Shown here piece by piece: positions 1 to 11,070 of a DNA stretch of 64,000 nucleotides. The number at the start of each line of letters is the position of its first letter. Positions within the stretch are counted from its first letter, which is position 1. Origin of the DNA: Syngnathus acus (taxonomy: Eukaryota > Chordata > Actinopteri > Syngnathiformes > Syngnathidae); assembly GCF_901709675.1 (NCBI RefSeq), contig NC_051105.1:12384604-12448603 (forward strand), in the 5' to 3' direction. The notes beneath the pieces were generated by a model. That model did not search any database and was not told the origin of the DNA. It saw nothing but the letters and a program-made list of their open reading frames with translations. The position numbers and the translations under genes were made by a program.

Positions 1-1474
1 AGTGTCCGTTTTATTTTTCCTCCTAAAATCAATGACCAGTTCTTGGGTTTTAGCCGTGTTTAGGAGCAGATTGTTCTCTCCGCACCACTCCGATAGCTGC
101 ACCACTTCGTCCCTGTAGGCAGACTCATCCCCCTTTGAGATGAGCCCCACCACGGTTGTGTCATCCGCAAATTTCACGATGGTGTTGCTGCGGTGGGCGG
201 GGGTGCATGTATGTGTGTAGAGCGTGTAAAGCAGTGGGCTCAGTACGCAGCCCTGTGGGGAGCCGGTACCAAGACTGAGAGGTATGGATGTATGACAGCC
301 CACTCTCACCCTCTGGCAGCTTTTCAAAGCACTTCATCACCACCGGGGTGAGTGCGACTGGCCGGTAGTCATTAAGGCTGGTGATATGGCGTTTCTTGGG
401 CAGGGGGACTATAGTGGAGTATTTTAAACAGGATGGGACGGTGGACTCGGTAAGGGACTGGTTGAAAATCTTTGTGAAGACTCCAGCCAGCTGATCTGCG
501 CAGTCCTTCAGGACACGCCCAGTGACGCCGTCAGGACCCGCAGCCTTCCTCGAGTTGATGATCCGCAGCGTGCGCCTCACCTCGTGCTCCTTCACTGTGA
601 GGGTGAAGCTGCTGCGGACTGTGGGATGTGATGTGGCCGCTTCAGGTGGCTCGGACTCGAACCGGGCAAAGAAGGTATTGAGGACCTCTGCTAGTGAGGC
701 GTCCCCTTCAGCAGCTCCGATGGTGGTTCTGTAGTTGGTGAGATGTTGGACACCCTGCCACACCTGCTTGCTGTTGTTGCTGTCCAGGTGATCCTCAGTC
801 CTCTTCTTGTAGGCAAGCTGGGCCTCTCTGATGCCTCTCCTCAAGTTGGCTCTGGCTGTGCTGTAGAGAGCCCCGTCCTCAGACCTGAGGGACAGGGCGG
901 TGTCCCTCTCCTCCAGCAGCCGAAGGACCGGCCGGGTCCTCCAGGGCTTCTGGTTGGGGTATATCCGTATAGGTTTGTCCACTGTGACAGTGTCTGTGCA
1001 GTGCTTGATATAACACAGAACACTGTCTGTGAACACGTTCAAGTCCCGGTGTTCGAAGATGTCCCAGTTAGTCCTGTCGAAGCAGTCCTGCAACTGCTGA
1101 GAGGCGTCATCAGGCCAGGTTTTAACAGTTTTAGTGATGTTTTAGTGATGACAGGAGCTGATTTCCTGATGGTGGTATATGCCGGGATTAATAGCAGTGA
1201 CGTGGTCAGACTGGCCCAGGTGAGGTAGCTGTTTTGCCCTGTAGCCTAGCTTGATGTTGGAGTAGACCTTGTCCAGAGTGTTAACTCCTCTAGTGGCACA
1301 TTTAACATGCTGGTGGAAACTAGGGAGTGCTGCTTTCAAATCTACATGATTAAAGTCCCCTGCCATGATGTGGACTGCGTCAGGATATCTGCTCAGCTGG
1401 CTGCTAATACTGCCATGTAATAGTCCAATAGCTAGCTTAGCATTAGCCTCCGGAGGTATGTAAACAACAGTCAA
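1..1474 (-). pseudogene. Rex1-like LINE (family A) copy 1, RT and endonuclease remnant
   Basis: Non-LTR retrotransposon remnant read on the minus strand. It enters from the window edge in mid-RT. Roughly 161-1093 encodes the linker and the N-terminal RT region (AGPDGVTGRVLK, NDYRPVALTPVVMKCFEKL). Roughly 1142-1474 encodes the C-terminal part of the apurinic-type endonuclease (VYIPPEANAK, GDFNHVDL, LGQSDHV). Compared with copy 2 (45263-46503), the core RT motifs between about 310 and 325 are missing: a block of several hundred bases is deleted and the frame changes there. Position 1474 is not the natural 5' end. The protein is cut after the residues before VYIPP and resumes at about 6151, because LINE B inserted here. 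The Rex1 assignment comes from the form of the RT motifs (FSSAFNT, QQRLYxLR) in the sister copies. Certainly a dead LINE; the clade name is less certain. Confidence 0.85.
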
Positions 1475-1823
1475 GATTCAAGAGTTTTTATTCGCCATGT
1501 TTGAGCGTGCCAAACAAGGAATTTGACTTCGGTAAATCACACTCTGTTCAACATTTAGGTGACTAACAACACAGGACATGTGAAAAATGGCAAATATTCT
1601 CAAACATCCCCTGATCTTAAACTCCCAAAAGGGCAAGGAAGAACTCAAAACTCCCGCTAGGGGAAATGAGAACCTTGAGAAGAGACCACAGATCTGAAGG
1701 TCCCTCTTCCAGGATGACCAGGCTGCAATGGATGCAGAGAGGACACATAGTACAAACAGTGTAGACAAATTCAAACAAGGTGTGGAGAGCAGGATGTTAT
1801 TGCACAGTAATGACTCTGAGACT

Positions 1824-3872
1824 CTAAGAGTGGTGTGAGTTCATCAGAGCAACAGCCTGGGGGAAAAAGCTGTCTCTGTGTCTGCTGGTTTTGGCGTACC
1901 GAGCTCTGTAACGCCGTCCGGAGGGGAGTAGTTCAAACAGACTGCAACCTGGGTGAGAAGGGTCTGTAGAGATGTTCCTTGCACGTTTCCTGGTCCTGGA
2001 CAGGTACAAGTCTTGGATAGATGGGAGGTTGATTCCAATGATCTTTTCTGCAGTCCTGATTGTCCGTTGCAGTCTGTGCTTGTCTTGTTTGGGGGCCGAT
2101 CCAAACCAGACAGTGATGGAGGTGCAGAGGACAGACTGGATCATGGCAGTGTAGAAGGTCTTCAGAAGCTCTCGCGGCAGGTTGAACTTCTTGAGCTGTC
2201 TCAGGAAGTACAGCCTCTGCTGGGCCTTCTTCCGGACAGAGTCTATGTGGCCGGTCCATTTCAGGTTCCGAGAGATTGTGGTTCTCAGGAACTTGAAGGT
2301 GTCTGTGGAGAGAATAGTATTACTGCGGATAGTGAGGGGTAAAAGTGGTGAAGGGACTCGCCTGAAATCCACTGTCATCTCCACGGTCTTAAGCGGGTTC
2401 AGCTCCAGGTGGTTTTGGCTGCACCAATGGACCAGTCGCTCCACCTCCTGTCTGTACGCAGTCTCATCACCATCCTGGATCAGTCCGATGAGAGTGGTGT
2501 CGTCTGCATACTTCGGGAGCTTCACAGGAGAGTCACCTGAGGAGAAATCATTGGTGTAGAGAGAGAAGAGCAGTGGGGAGAGGACGCACCCCTGAGGGGC
2601 TCCAGTATTGGTGGTTCGGGTGTCAGATGTGATGCCCCCCAGCCTCACACGCTGTCTCCTGTTGGTCAGGAAGCTGGTGATCCACTGACAGGTGGAGGCA
2701 GGCACCGCAAGCTGGATGAGCTTCTGTTGGAGGATGTCAGGAGTGATGGTGTTGAACGCCGAGCTGAAGTCCACAAACAGGATCCTGGCGTACGTTCCTG
2801 GGGTGTCCAGGTGGTGCAGGATGTAGTGCAGTCCCATGTTGACCGCATCATCCACTGACCTGTTGGCCCGGTAGGCAAACTGGAGGGGGTCAAGCAGGGG
2901 GCCCGTGACCTCCTTCAGGTGGTTCAGCACTAACCTCTCGAAAGATTTCATGACCACAGATGTCAGTGCGACGGGTCTATAGTCATTCAAACCTGTGATG
3001 GCGGGCTTCTTGGCCACTGGAACGATGGTGGAGCTCTTGAAGCACGAGGGCACCTCACACAGCTCCAGAGAACGGTTGAAGATCCGTGCAAAGGTGGGCG
3101 CCAGCTGCTCAGCGCAGACTTTCAAGCAGGAAGGTGACACGCCGTCTGGGCCCGGTGCCTTCCTGGTCTTTTGTCTCCCGAACATCTGGCGCACTTCCTC
3201 CTCGTGGACCTGGAGTGCGGGCGCGGCCTCTGCAAGAGAGAGAGTGGGTGACAACGATGATAGAGGTGTGGACAGAGCAGTTGTGGGGAGAGGTGAGTAT
3301 GTAGATTGTGCTGCAGGAAGTCCCGTTGTGTGGGAGGACCGATCAAACCTGCAGTAGAACTTGTTTAGCTGGTAAGCAAGCCTTGGGCTCTCCACAGGAC
3401 GGGGGGTTCGTTTCTTGTAGCCCGTGATGCTCTGCAGACCTTTCCACACTGTTGAGGGATCAGGATTGGCAGAGATATGTCTCTTCAGGTTCTCCCCGTA
3501 ACACCTCCTGACTTTCCTGACCTCTCGGTTCAGTGTGTTTCTGGTCTGCCTGAACAGGTCGCGGTCGCCGCTCCTGTAGGCCTCCTCCTTGACTTTACGC
3601 AGCCTCCTGAGGTTCGGTGTAAACCAAGGTTTGTCGTTGTTGTACGTGCAGAAGGTCTTAGTCTGCACACACAGATCCTCACAAAAACTGATGTATGATG
3701 TGACAGTGTCAGTGAGTTCATGCAAGTCTGAAGTTGCAGCTTCAAAAGCTCCCCAATCGGTGCAGTCAAAGCAGGCTTGGAGGTCCTGCCTTGACTCCAC
3801 TGTCCACTTCCTCACAGTCCTCACCACAGGCTTAGAAGTTTTTAGTTTCTGCCTGTAGGCCGGGATCAGATG
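1824..3872 (-). pseudogene. LINE B copy 1 reverse transcriptase region (open)
   Basis: Continuous open frame of about 680 codons covering the linker and RT of a Rex1-like LINE. Visible motifs in order: KAPGPDGVSPSCLK; NDYRPVALTSVVMK; FAYRANRSVDDAV; the catalytic FVDFSSAFNTI block; [19 protein letters not shown]; the YADD catalytic box in LPKYADDTTLIG; then a thumb/C-terminal region ending HRDSFFPQAVALMN before the stop at 1824. Upstream the frame runs into the hAT element at 3881, so the apparent first codons of the longer open frame come from the hAT end and are not LINE sequence. No in-frame stop is seen in the RT itself. It cannot act as a full protein because its endonuclease half is separated by the insertion and also carries a small deletion. 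Confidence 0.9.
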
Positions 3873-3880
3873 AACTAGAC

Positions 3881-5219
3881 CAGGGGTGGGCAAACTTTTT
3901 GACTCGCGGGCCGAACTGGGTTCTAAATTTGGACTGGAGGGCCGAACCAGGAGCAGATGGACGTAATGTTTGTGTGAAGTAATATAAGCGACCTGTAAAG
4001 GTCATTGCATAAAAGATTTTGGCCTTTATTAGGTAGTAAAGCATGGATATTCCAAACAAGTTTTTTGAAAACAAATGCATTTATTAACAGCATTAAAAAA
4101 AAAAAAAATTCACTAAAAAACTGTTATCAGTGATTTTCATAAAATACGACACTGTTATTATGAATAACAGTCTCCATCACTTCAGTGCCTGCAGGTCAGA
4201 TTAATGAAAGATGTTTATCTTATGAGATCACATCAAACGGTAAACATTCTGACCAAATATATCATCTTGAAGAATCGGTGAAAGCATACATCCAAATAAA
4301 GTAATCAAAACGGCAACACGGGGAGGGGTATCTGAAAATCAGAGCAGTTTTAACTCACAAACACCTGATAACAGAGGTGAGGAAACGGGAAACACTTCCT
4401 TAAAGTAAGCCTTAAGAACTTTACAGGTTAAGATTAGTAGCAAACAGGTGGTGCATCAATGTCCTTGAGCATCCTGCATTGTTTGAAAATGAGAATGGTC
4501 GCTAGTTTCAATCCCTGCTATCATAGCAGTGCTATGTATACAAATCATATTCAAAATGCATTTTTTTACAACAAACTTGAGAGCCTCCCCTTCATTTTCA
4601 GTGGGAACAGTGTTGTTGGTCTCCCTTTTTTGCTAGTGCGTCATAGTCTGGAGTAAAATTTGTTGTGGCAATTCTTAGGAGAGATCCGAGGTGTTGGTCC
4701 GTTTACCTCGATCTGTGACGGGTTGATGTTGACGTTCATGTGGCTGAACGTCACGTCGCGTACGTCGAGCCAAATTGGCCACTCTTTTTTAAACACTCGG
4801 TACTGTGTCCACCTTGCTTTTCCTTGGGCGACTCATTTTAATAGAAGGATTCCAGGGGAAGGTTTGTGGGTGGCTTTAGCGTAAAACTGTATCTGAAAGC
4901 TCAGCGCGCGAATTACAAGAATGCTGTCGTCACAGCCCACGCTCTAAATTCGGGACTGATACAAATAGAGCGCGAGTGCGCCATGTCCGTACTACTGAGT
5001 ACGTACACGCACTTGTGAGTGTGCACCGAGCTTTCTGACACGGCTTCCGGTAGTAAATGCGCAGGCGAGCGGTTCCCCATCTACTGGGGAAACGCAGTCA
5101 TTGCAGGCAAAATGACAAAAAAAAAAGTTTAATAATACAATTAATTCAGGGTTGGCGGGCCGGATTAAACGGTCCCGTGGGCCGGATGTGGCCCGCGGGC
5201 CGTAGTTTGCCCATCCCTG
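3881..5219. mobile_element. Non-autonomous hAT element (1,339 bp) with 8-bp target duplication
   Basis: Terminal inverted repeats are CAGGGGTGGGCAAAC on the left and, read inward from the right, CAGGGATGGGCAAAC, one mismatch in 15. It is flanked by a perfect 8-bp duplication aactagac (3873-3880 and 5220-5227). The undisturbed site is visible in LINE B copy 2 at about 19618-19630, where aactagac occurs once and runs straight on into agtggtccgag. An 8-bp duplication and CAGGG ends are hAT hallmarks. No transposase ORF is visible, so it needed a transposase in trans. The inner right end contains a cggcccgcgggcc motif also found at the left end of the hAT-Charlie element at 38629, suggesting related families. 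Confidence 0.92.
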
Positions 5220-5227
5220 AACTAGAC

Positions 5228-6144
5228 AGTGGTCCGAGAGTCCTAAAGCTGCACGAGCCGCAGAGTGGTATGCATCCTTGATCACGGTGTAGCAGTGATC
5301 CAGAGTCTGTGCCCCTCTGGTGGGACACGTTGCGTGCTGTCTGTATCTGGGGAGTTCGTGTGCGAGGTTCGCCCTGTTAAGATCACCCAGAACAATGATT
5401 AGTGAGTTTGGTAGAAGTTTCTCCATGTCTGTTACCTGGTCAGCCAGCATCTGCGTGGCTTCACTCGCACGTGCGTGTGGTGGAATGTAAACAGCCGCCA
5501 TGACGATCGAGGAGAACTCCCGTGGTGAATAGAACGGCCGGCAGTTTATGAAGTGTTTCTAGGAGAGGGCTGCAAAACTCTTTCAACACCGTGACATCAG
5601 TACACCAACGTTCATTAATGTAGAAACAGAGACCACCTCCCTTTGATTTTCCGGAGAGCTCCGCGCTGCGATCTGCTCGCGTTAGCCGGAACCCCGCTAG
5701 CTCCACGGCGTGGTGGGGGGTTCGTTCGCTGAGCCACGTTTCCACAAAGCACAGCACGGCGGATCTGCTGAAGTCCGTGTTCCTTGAAGTGAGGAGCAGC
5801 AGTTCGTCCATCTTGTTCGCCAGGGAGCGGACATTCGCCAGATGAATTGACGGTAGAGCAGAACGGAACCCTCTCTGCCTCAGCCTTACGAGTGCTCCGG
5901 CTCGTTTTCCGCGCCGCCGTCGTCGTGCTAGCTTGTACAGCACCGCCGCTCCGGCTAGAATCTCCGACAAACAGTCTGAATCGGAGAGAACAGGAGAGAA
6001 AATACCAGAAGACTGTCCGATGTTTAACAGCGCTTCTCTGGTAAAAGTGATCCGGGATGGACAGCAGAGGACACAGAAAACACACAAAATAAGACAAATA
6101 AACAGAGAGCGACTCACCGTGGCTGCCATCTGCGGCGCCATCAT
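5228..6144 (-). pseudogene. LINE B copy 1 endonuclease region
   Basis: N-terminal half of the LINE B protein. From the 5' side it begins MMAPQMAATVSRS near 6144, then a hydrophobic and basic stretch (ARRRRRGKRAG). The endonuclease motifs follow: HLANVRSLANKMDEL, CFVETWLSE, GKSKGGGLCFYIN, VYIPPHARASE, GDLNRANLAHEL and LGLSDHCLV. The frame breaks near 5555: copy 1 reads gaagtg where copy 2 (about 19950) reads gaaaagtg, a 2-base deletion, so the region splits into two overlapping frames (5461-6144 and 5228-5501). The hAT insertion follows directly downstream. A first-exon-like start with the full endonuclease means this copy was close to full length when it inserted. Confidence 0.88.
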
Positions 6145-6150
6145 ATGACG

Positions 6151-6441
6151 TCATGACTACGGTAAATTCACGAGGGAGGTAAAAGGGCCTGCATTTAATA
6201 GTCACATACTCCAGGTCCGGGCAGCAGTGACTGTCTACAGTCACCATATTAGTACACCAGTTGTTATTGACGTACATACAGAGCCCCCCCCCCCCTTGCT
6301 CTTGCCGGAGTTCTCAGTCCTGTCATGACGCTGTGTGGTGTAGCCTGCTAGCTCGATAGCAGAGTCCGGTATGAGTGGATGAAGCCAGGTTTCGGTGATC
6401 AGCACCATGCAGCAGTCCTTCGCGGTCTGGTTCGCAGACAT
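6151..6441 (-). pseudogene. LINE A copy 1, 5' endonuclease fragment
   Basis: Upstream part of the endonuclease whose remainder lies at 1142-1474. Two minus-strand frames overlap here: one reads MVLITETWLHPLIPDSAIEL, the other MYVNNNWCTN and CRPFYLPREFTVV. The switch happens in a run of ten or more c/g bases near 6285, where a homopolymer length change broke the frame. The last residues before the break (REFTVV) lead directly to the VYIPP motif at 1474 in the same family, which shows the two pieces were one gene before LINE B inserted. The 5' limit is unclear; weak similarity may extend to about 6470. Confidence 0.8.
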
Positions 6442-6534
6442 CTGTAGCCTTAGTAAGAAACAGGCTAGGGAGCGGTGGTTTGAACGGCCGCTTCCGTAGC
6501 CTGGTTAGTCACAGGCATTCTTAAATCATCCAAA

Positions 6535-7005
6535 CTTCCATACAGCAACATCAGAAAGGAAGAAAAAAAGGCAATAAACACATTCAAACGGGACACAACA
6601 ATCACATGTTGAATGACGGAGACATACCAAATACTGAAAAAAGATCCCACATACGAAAAGAAAAGAACATTTAAAACATCCTTGAAACCCCTATTAGAAA
6701 GCAATAAAACAACACGGGATGCATACGACCACCTCACACCCACCGCTAATGTCACCCCCCCGAATATATCGTACTCCAAAAATACATAAGGATGACATCC
6801 CACTACGCCCAATAGTCGACACCATCGGATCTGTCACCTACAATTTATCAAAAGCACAAGTTGAAATACTCAAACCCCTCATTGGCACAACCTAACACCA
6901 CTGCAAGAATTCAAAACAACTGGAACAAGAACTCAACAATATAACAGTACAGAAAGACAAAATCCTCATTTCTCATGATGTAGTTTCATTATTCATTAAA
7001 AATGT
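6535..7005 (+). pseudogene. Penelope-like element RT fragment
   Basis: A plus-strand reading spliced by eye over two frames gives Penelope-like RT motifs. About 6620-6775 reads YQILKKDPTYEKKRTFK and LKPLLESNKTTRDAYDHL. About 6776-6998 reads PKIHKDDIPLRPIVDTIG, TYNLSKAQVEILKPLIG and finally SHDVVSLF, matching the Penelope-type motif A (usually SFDVVSLF). There is an in-frame TAA at about 6893, a frameshift near 6620 and probably an internal deletion just before it (IRKEEKKAINTFKRDTTI precedes). No GIY-YIG domain or terminal repeats are seen. The family assignment is from the PKIHK..PLRPIV..IG..TYNLSK signature, which I regard as diagnostic. Only a short RT core remnant is left. Confidence 0.8.
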
Positions 7006-8712
7006 TAGGCTACGGATTTTAGCTATTGATCTGACTCCAAATTATGATCAACACTTAACACATGAATCGTTACGTCCTAATCCACACACTGGTACACCTA
7101 ACAATTTTGCGAGTTCGTTCTGTCAAAGAGAAGACCAATAAATCAATTAGACCGAATTTTCCAATTGTTTAATCCTGACAAAGCAAGCTAATACAGGCGC
7201 CTGGGTCCCCCGGGTCCCTCACACTAAGATTCGTGTGTTCTTGTGACCATCAAGAGACAACACATTCTTCCGGGTTGCCCAGTTTTAAAGAAACACAATA
7301 TGAATATTCAAGCATGCAAAATATTGTGTGGTGATTGGTCGATGGTCGATGGTCGTCTCCTCCTCGTTTGGGTTTTTCCCCTGCTCAGCACAGGTGTCTG
7401 GACCACAAAGACGAGTTGTTCCTCACTGGCCTTGAGATATCCTCCCTGTCTGGACATCCTGTTCCACAATACTTTGTAGAGAACAAATTCATTGTAGCCT
7501 GCACATTCCTTTCCACTTATTAATCACCACACGAGCACACTAGAAATTATATTGATATGATTATATATGTCTAATGCAGCCTTAATCAAATATGTTTGCA
7601 AACTGCCGAAAGTACATTTCCCTTTAAAAACTAAAAAAATGTGCATGATCGAGCCACTGCTCAAAATTAGCACATTATTTTAATGTCAATGATTTATTTT
7701 TCCACTGACTGCTAAATAGCAATCTTTCCTAAAGTACTGTTTGTGATTAAAAACCTCAAGAAACATCAGTCGTTTACTAATTGAAATAAATTCAATAAAA
7801 CTAACTACAATACCATTCCACAGTTTCAAACTTATTTCTCCTCACTTGTTCTGACATCAACCCCCCCCAAAGATTTTAAACCAATAAATCTTTTGAAACA
7901 GCGATACGATTTAAAGCACAGACCTGGTTCAAGAGCAGGTTGCTCTCTTGTAAATCTGTCAGCGCACTATGGAGAATGATAGGCAGGACGACATGTCTGG
8001 ATGTTGTTACAGCTCTAAATAAACTTCAGAAGGACAACAAGTTCTGTACAGGTTACTACATTTTGAATCTATCCAGGGAGTTATAAAAAGAGACTGACAA
8101 GCCAACCTAAGTGTACAGTATTTAGAGAGCTATGATTATGAAACAATGTAGTCTCTTGTATGTTGAAAGAGGATGAAAGGGGTTGTGCTTTGACGGTTAT
8201 CCTAAATTACCTGGTTACAGAGAGATTGTGTACTCGATTCTTCTCAGGACAGTTGCATTTACATACTGTAAATGTGTGTGGGAATTGTAAGTCTTGTTGG
8301 ACGGAAATTTGTATGGTCTAGTTACTGGTGGAATGGGGCACCCGACTTTCAGCATTCCATTGTTTAGGCCCATTTTTGTGACATTTAAAAAATAAGGCAT
8401 ATAAATATTATGGAATTAAAAACTCCACAAAAAAATATTTTAATAAATGTATAATCTCACCAATTGAAGATCAACCATTCGCAAATCGTACATACTACAA
8501 CATAATCCACATAATTTGAATTGCAGTAAGGGCTGTCCACAATACTAATTCTAATGTTAGATACAACGAAATGTACTTGTATGAGACAGATGTGGTTGTA
8601 TGAAAGTCCCCCCCTCCCCCTGGATTTTTGGGTTGTTGTTATTTTCATGTTTTCATAGTCATAACTTAAATAGCCTTCTGTCCATTCTTGTTACCACAAA
8701 AGTCCTTATTTA
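7006..8712. other. Intergenic, AT-rich, nothing recognised
   Basis: No coding motif, long repeat or terminal inverted repeat is visible. Short open frames here have no recognisable composition. There is a small tandem echo (gatggtcgatggtcg) near 7340 and a c-rich run near 7862. Confidence 0.5.
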
Positions 8713-9026
8713 CCGTATTTTTCGGACTATAAATCGCATTTTTATTTCATAGTTTGGGTGGGGGGCGACTTATACTCAGGAGCGACTTATATGTGAAATT
8801 TTTCACAAATTATTCCTTGATCATTAACACATTACTTACTAGTATAGTTGATCACTTCACATGTTATTTTCACTTTAAACTGCATGAGGGCGCACTATGG
8901 CTGTGGAATAATTTGAGCCTCACTGACAATGAGTTCCATTCACTGACTTCCGGATTCAGGAGATTATTAGATTTGGAGTGACAGATGGTTCAATAAACTA
9001 CTTATTTATGTTATAGGTATTTGATA

Positions 9027-9876
9027 CAGTGGAGCCTCGGTTTTCGAACACAATCTGTTCCAGAAGGCAGTTCGAGAAGTGAATCGTTCGAATTCCGTAT
9101 CATATTTTCCCATTACAAATAATGGAAAAAAAATTAATCCGTTCCAAACCAAAAAAAAACCCGCCTTTTTTTAGCATTTTTTCATTTGCGCATTTTTGTC
9201 TGATCGCGCAACTGCAGCGCACCGCCGAACGCGCAACCGTTGCGCGCCGCCCACCGCGCAACTGCACCGCGCTGGTCGCATTATTGTGACAGAGCCGTCG
9301 CTGAAATTTAGAAAATATTTTTAAAGTCCTGCTGTACTTTCCAAAATTTAAGTGGACATCATTGCGCAGGGAGCTTAATTTTGTCCGATCGCGCAACTGC
9401 AGCGCACCACCGAACGCGCAACCGTTGCGCGCCGCCCACCGCGCAACTGCACCGCGCTGGTCGCATTATTGTGACAGAGCGGTTGCTAAAATTTAGAAAA
9501 TATTTTTAAAGTCCTAATGTACTTTCCAAAATTTAAATGGACCTCAGTGCGCAGGGAGCTTAATTTGGTCAGATCGCGCAACCGCAGCGCGCCGGGCGCT
9601 CAGTGTCGCATTGCTTTAGGAGCGTCTTTGTGTTTTAGGATGGCTTTACTGCTCCCACTTGCTTCCTTTGGAGGTATGATTAGAGTTGATGCAATCCTCA
9701 GAGTAACGAGAACGTAATAACGAACGGAGTCAGTTGGCATGCGGGTCCTCTCGGCTCATCTCGCGAGGTTCGACAACCGAATTTCGTCCGACATCCGAAG
9801 CAAAAAAATCTCGAATTTTTTGTTCGAATACCGATTTGTTTGAGAACCGGGACATTCGAAAACCGAGGCTCCACTG
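9027..9876. mobile_element. pogo-like MITE, copy 1
   Basis: Inverted termini CAGTGGAGCCTCGGTTTTCG on both ends, flanked by TA. It is about 850 bp and non-coding. The interior contains a tandem duplication with a period of about 185 bp: the gatcgcgcaactgcagcgc motif recurs at about 9202, 9387 and 9573. Two sister copies lie at 33510-34357 and 48153-49000. The CAGT..CCTCGG terminus with TA duplication resembles pogo/Tigger elements; that name is inference. Confidence 0.85.
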
Positions 9877-9939
9877 TATATAGTAGCAACGTGTTGTTAG
9901 ACTTCAGTTGTTTCCGATTGTCTAGCAAGGCCGTGAAGG

Positions 9940-10280
9940 TAATAATAATAATAATAATATTAAATTATATTTATAACGCACTTTACGTTCGGGGGAATCT
10001 CAAAGTACTACATGGCAAGTAAAAACAAGAAAACAAAGCAAGGACAAGTATAAAACAACAGGACGACAACCAGGATATGAGAACAGGAATTACGGAAATG
10101 CTAGAGTAAAGAGGTGAGTTTTAAGTCCGGTTTTCAAAAGAGTCAGTGGATTGGGGTCTCTTAGGTGGTCGAGTAGGGGGTTCCACAGTGTGGGGGCTGC
10201 ATGGCAGAAGGCCCGGTTGCCCATGGTGCGCAACTTGGTTTTCGGGACGTGGAGAAGGTGTGAATTAGGTAGCGGGGGGG
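9940..10280 (-). pseudogene. L2-like LINE 3' end fragment
   Basis: The minus-strand frame ending near 10090 reads KTKLRTMGNRAFCHAAPTLW, then DHLRDP and LKTGLKTHLFTLAF before the stop. This is the conserved C-terminus of L2/CR1-group RT proteins (compare the fragment at 43627). The 3' UTR ends in a short ATT repeat at 9941-9957. 5' truncated, as usual for LINE insertions. It sits inside TA element 1. Confidence 0.75.
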
Positions 10281-10436
10281 GGACCGGAAGCGCCATCCAG
10301 GGTGCTTGCTTCGAGCACACACTCATATGTTGAGGTCTTGTTTTGTGAAATAAAGAGCCGGTTACCAAACCCACGTCTAGCCTGGTACTTTGGTAACGCT
10401 ACAATATAGTTATATAGTATATAACTATATTGTACT

Positions 10437-10931
10437 CCCTGGGAGTCCCAGCCGCAATCGGCAGCATTCGGGGAGTCCGCGCCGTAATTGCCGGCATTCG
10501 GGGAGTTTGCGCCGCAATCGGCGGCATTCGGGGGGAGTCCTCGCCGCAATCGGCGGAATTCCGGGAGTCTGCGCCACAATCAGCGGCATTCAGGGAGTCC
10601 CCGCCGCAATCGCCGGCATACGGGGTTTCCAAGTCACAACCGGCGGCATATAGGGAGTCGGCACCGCAATCGACGGCATTCGGGGAGTCCCAGCCGCAAT
10701 CGGCGGCATTTGGGGAGTCCGCGCCGCAATCGGCGGCATTCTGGGAGTCCGCGCCGAAATCGGCGGCATTCGGGGAGTCCGCGCTGCAATCGGCGGCGTA
10801 CGGGGAGTCCGCGCCGCAATCAGCAGCATACGGGGAGTCCCAGCCGCAATCCGCGGCATTCGGGGAGTCCCCGCCGCAATCCGCGGCATACGGGGATTCC
10901 CAGCCGCAATCCGCGGCATACGGGGAGTGAC
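10437..10931. repeat. 30-bp GC-rich minisatellite, about 16 units
   Basis: Tandem units of the form ggagtccgcgccgcaatcgg followed by cggcattcgg, with 10-20% variation between units. Because 30 is a multiple of 3 and the unit lacks stop codons in every phase, long open frames arise on both strands, as decapeptide repeats of the type ESAPQSAAFG (plus) and NAADCGADSP (minus). These are by-products of the array and not evidence of a gene. Embedded in TA element 1; absent from elements 2 and 3, which carry a different array. Confidence 0.9.
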
Positions 10932-10971
10932 TATAATATATACGTAGATCTGTGGAATAATTGGAGCCACA

Positions 10972-11070
10972 ACTGACGACGAGGCTGATGACAAGGCTGA
11001 CGACGAGGCTGACGACAAGGCTGACGACGAGGCTGACCACGAGGCTGACCACGAGACTGACGACGAGGCT
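10972..11070. repeat. 12-bp minisatellite (gacgacgaggct)
   Basis: About eight units of gacgacgaggct or gaccacgaggct variants. In elements 2 and 3 the corresponding position holds a single gacgaggctgacgtcag, so the expansion is specific to copy 1. Confidence 0.85.

Larger units (their letters stand above)
1475..6150 (-). mobile_element. Rex1-like LINE (family B) copy 1, near full length, inserted in LINE A and itself split by a hAT element
   Basis: The 3' end is at 1475, where the minus strand ends in a short ATTCAAG-type repeat, as also seen at 17217 and 37541. The ORF start region is at about 6144. It interrupts the endonuclease of LINE A: codons before the breakpoint lie at 6151 and above, and codons after it at 1474 and below. 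Any target duplication is only a few bases (gac or similar). It carries its own 3' UTR (1475-1823), RT (1824-3872) and endonuclease (5228-6144). A hAT element sits at 3881-5219. It is the most complete of three family B copies in the window. Confidence 0.85.

Noticed and set aside
3832-4080. Minus-strand frame across the left end of the hAT element
   Set aside because: It crosses the insertion boundary and has no similarity to a transposase.
10437-10931. Regular 30-bp repeats resembling a CRISPR array
   Set aside because: Units are contiguous without unique spacers, and the context is a vertebrate transposon.
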